From NCBI GenBank assembly GCA_015067995.1, contig SVLJ01000001.1, positions 62,001 through 126,000 of the forward strand: a stretch of 64,000 nt of DNA, given 5' to 3'. The notes below the pieces were generated by a model. That model was not told the origin of the DNA. It searched no databases and saw only the letters and a program-made list of their open reading frames with translations. Shown here one piece after another: positions 62,643-64,000 of this stretch. This stretch comes from Oscillospiraceae bacterium. GTDB lineage: Bacteria > Bacillota > Clostridia > Oscillospirales > Oscillospiraceae. Made by a program: the position numbers and the translations under genes. Every line of letters begins with the position of its first letter. The first letter of the stretch is position 1.

Positions 62643-63650
62643 TTACAGAAGTTGTACGCCAGCTTTTTTGCAGGTATCAATCGTATACTTATCCCACAGA
62701 CTGACCTGCACCTCGCCGATATGGCAGGCGCTCAGCAGCAGCATGCACAGGCGGGACTGGCCGATACCGCCGCCGATGGCCAGAGGCAGCTGGCCGTTCA
62801 GCAGCATCTGATGGAAGAGAAGGTTGCGGCGGTCATTGCAGCCACGCTCTGTCAGCTGACGATCCAGAGATTCTTCATCGACGCGGATGCCCATGGAGGA
62901 CAGCTCAAAGCGGCTTTCCAGAACGGGATTCCACATCAGAATATCACCGTTGAGCTCCCAGTCATCATAGTCAGGAGCGCGTCCGTCGTGAGGCTTGCCG
63001 GACTTCAGCTTCTTACCGATCTGCATCAGGAAGACTGTGCGGTGGATGCGGCAGATTTCTGTTTCCCGCTCGTTGGGAGTCAGATCGGGAAACATATCTT
63101 CCAGTTCCTGAGAGGTAATGAAGAATACTTCGCGCTCCGGCTTGAAGGTCAGAGCGGGGAACTGCATACGCAGAGCTGCGGAGGTATCGCAGATGGCACC
63201 TACAATATCCCGTACGGTTTCCTGCAGATAGTGGATGTTGCGGGATTCGCGGCTGATGTGCTTCTCCCAGTCCCACTGATCCACATAGATGGAGTGGAGG
63301 TTATCCACCTCCTCATCACGGCGGATGGCGTTCATGTTGGTATACAGGCCGGTGTCTACAGGGAACTCGTAGAGTTTCAGCGCCAGACGCTTCCACTTTG
63401 CCAGAGAATGCACCACAACGCCGTTGGTGCCAACGTCCGGAATATCAAAACAGACGGCACGCTCAATACCGTTCAGGTCATCGTTAAGACCAGTACCGCC
63501 ATCCACAAACAGAGGAGCGGACACACGGTGCAGGGAAAGTCTGGCACAGAGGTTGTGCTGGAAATCTGCATGAATGAATTCGATAGCACGCTGCAGCTCG
63601 TTGTTGGTCAGCGGCATTTTGTAACCTTCAGGAATGAAAACCTTGCTCAT
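62643..63650 (-). CDS. asnA: Aspartate-ammonia ligase (asparagine synthetase A)
   Basis: AsnA (335 residues) makes asparagine from aspartate and ammonia with ATP; its fold is that of class II aminoacyl-tRNA synthetases. Family features are AIEFIHADFQHNLCARLSLHRVSAPLF near the start, GTGLNDDLNGIERAVCFDI near 52, HSIYVDQWDWEKH near 118 and the late GGGIGQSRLCMLLL, a motif-3-like segment. The ribosome site is weak (AAAGGA, about 11 bases). The gene lies 48 bases downstream of gltX on the same strand, so the two may share a transcript. Confidence 0.97.
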   Translation of the reverse strand: MSKVFIPEGYKMPLTNNELQRAIEFIHADFQHNLCARLSLHRVSAPLFVDGGTGLNDDLNGIERAVCFDIPDVGTNGVVVHSLAKWKRLALKLYEFPVDTGLYTNMNAIRRDEEVDNLHSIYVDQWDWEKHISRESRNIHYLQETVRDIVGAICDTSAALRMQFPALTFKPEREVFFITSQELEDMFPDLTPNERETEICRIHRTVFLMQIGKKLKSGKPHDGRAPDYDDWELNGDILMWNPVLESRFELSSMGIRVDEESLDRQLTERGCNDRRNLLFHQMLLNGQLPLAIGGGIGQSRLCMLLLSACHIGEVQVSLWDKYTIDTCKKAGVQLL

Positions 63651-63698
63651 GGAGAATACATCCTTTATTCAGAATTCTAAGTGATGGATCGGTGTTGA

Positions 63699-64000
63699 TT
63701 ATCCCAGCTTTTCCAGACCGAGATTCAGACGGCGCAACGTCTCATCCTTGCCCAGAATGTGGCAGATCTCCACCGCGCCGCCGGGGGTAACCAGCTTGCC
63801 GGCGGCAGCAATGCGGACAGGCCACATCAGGGTGGCGTTCTTTACTTCCAGAGAAGCGGCCAGATTGATCAGCGCGTCGTGAACGGCTTCATTGGTCCAG
63901 CTGTCAATAGAGGTCAGAGCAGGGATGGCAGCTTTCAGCATGTCGCGGCAAATATCCGGATTGGTCTTGGACTTCTTGTTGGTGAAGAATTCGATGTCAT
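63699..64000 (-). CDS. gltX: Glutamyl-tRNA synthetase, C-terminal part (5' end outside window)
   Basis: The last 99 codons plus a split codon are present; the frame is open to the window edge. The sequence (TNPDICRDMLKAAIPAL, then HDALINLAASLEVKNATLMWPVRIAAAGKLVTPGGAVEICHILGKDETLRRL) matches the anticodon-binding domain of bacterial GluRS, the class I enzyme charging tRNA-Glu. In Clostridia it may also charge tRNA-Gln. The catalytic domain with HIGH and KMSKS lies outside the window, so the non-discriminating type cannot be judged. Confidence 0.92.
   Translation of the reverse strand, partial: DIEFFTNKKSKTNPDICRDMLKAAIPALTSIDSWTNEAVHDALINLAASLEVKNATLMWPVRIAAAGKLVTPGGAVEICHILGKDETLRRLNLGLEKLG

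Overview
The window is chromosomal DNA of moderately high GC from an anaerobic, endospore-forming Clostridia member, most like an Oscillospiraceae/Ruminococcaceae-type gut bacterium (inference from protein style, not a database match). Evidence for the lineage: spoIIGA-sigE, spoIIAA-spoIIAB-sigF and spoVAD-spoVAE; a flavodiiron protein fused to flavin reductase and rubredoxin; a T-box in front of valS; strong AGGAGG ribosome binding sites; and sigma-A-like promoters. No CRISPR array, prophage or plasmid backbone was seen. The one clear mobile element is a small IS200/IS605 insertion at about 49.93-50.66 kb.

Layout. 0-9.3 kb: end of lysS, then a plus-strand housekeeping run (TrmH-family methylase, dprA, topA, trmFO, plsX, acpP, rnc, uppP). 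9.3-14 kb: ftsK, an aminotransferase and a Dabb protein. 13.6-17.8 kb, minus strand: ZIP transporter, flavodiiron fusion, spoVAE and spoVAD. 17.9-22.3 kb: zinc-ribbon protein, NhaC antiporter, CDF transporter, ArsC-like protein and sirtuin. 22.3-22.8 kb: three tRNA-Leu genes behind a consensus promoter. 23-27.8 kb: M20 amidohydrolase, D-malate/tartrate dehydrogenase, MATE pump and AraC regulator. 27.8-32.3 kb: a three-gene unknown operon, nth, rarA, an S1-domain protein, DUF951 and a coupled 29-residue membrane miniprotein. 32.4-38.6 kb: spoIIGA-sigE, T-box-valS and the spoIIA operon. 38.5-40.9 kb: a minus-strand operon under a LexA-box promoter, encoding a 43-residue membrane protein, a radical-SAM/HhH protein and a TIGR03915/DUF4130 protein. 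41-50 kb: threonine aldolase, MBOAT/DHHW acyltransferase pair, pcrA, HAD phosphatase, 3-methyladenine glycosylase and an EamA transporter. 50-55 kb: IS element, tagA-tmk, a Cys-rich miniprotein, mltG and a U32 protein. 55.4-62.5 kb: a complete F-type ATP synthase operon. 62.6-64 kb: asnA and the 3' end of gltX.

How the parts connect. The two early sporulation sigma-factor loci (sigE with its protease, sigF with its anti-sigma pair) flank valS. The SOS-type operon converges on sigF and overlaps its last 104 bases, so DNA-damage transcription would run antisense to the sporulation gene. DNA maintenance is well represented (dprA, topA, ftsK, nth, rarA, pcrA, mpg and the LexA operon). The ATP synthase c subunit carries two carboxylates at the ion-binding positions, which with NhaC suggests a sodium-based energy circuit. 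Many starts were moved from the longest possible frame to a codon with a good ribosome binding site, including GTG and TTG starts.
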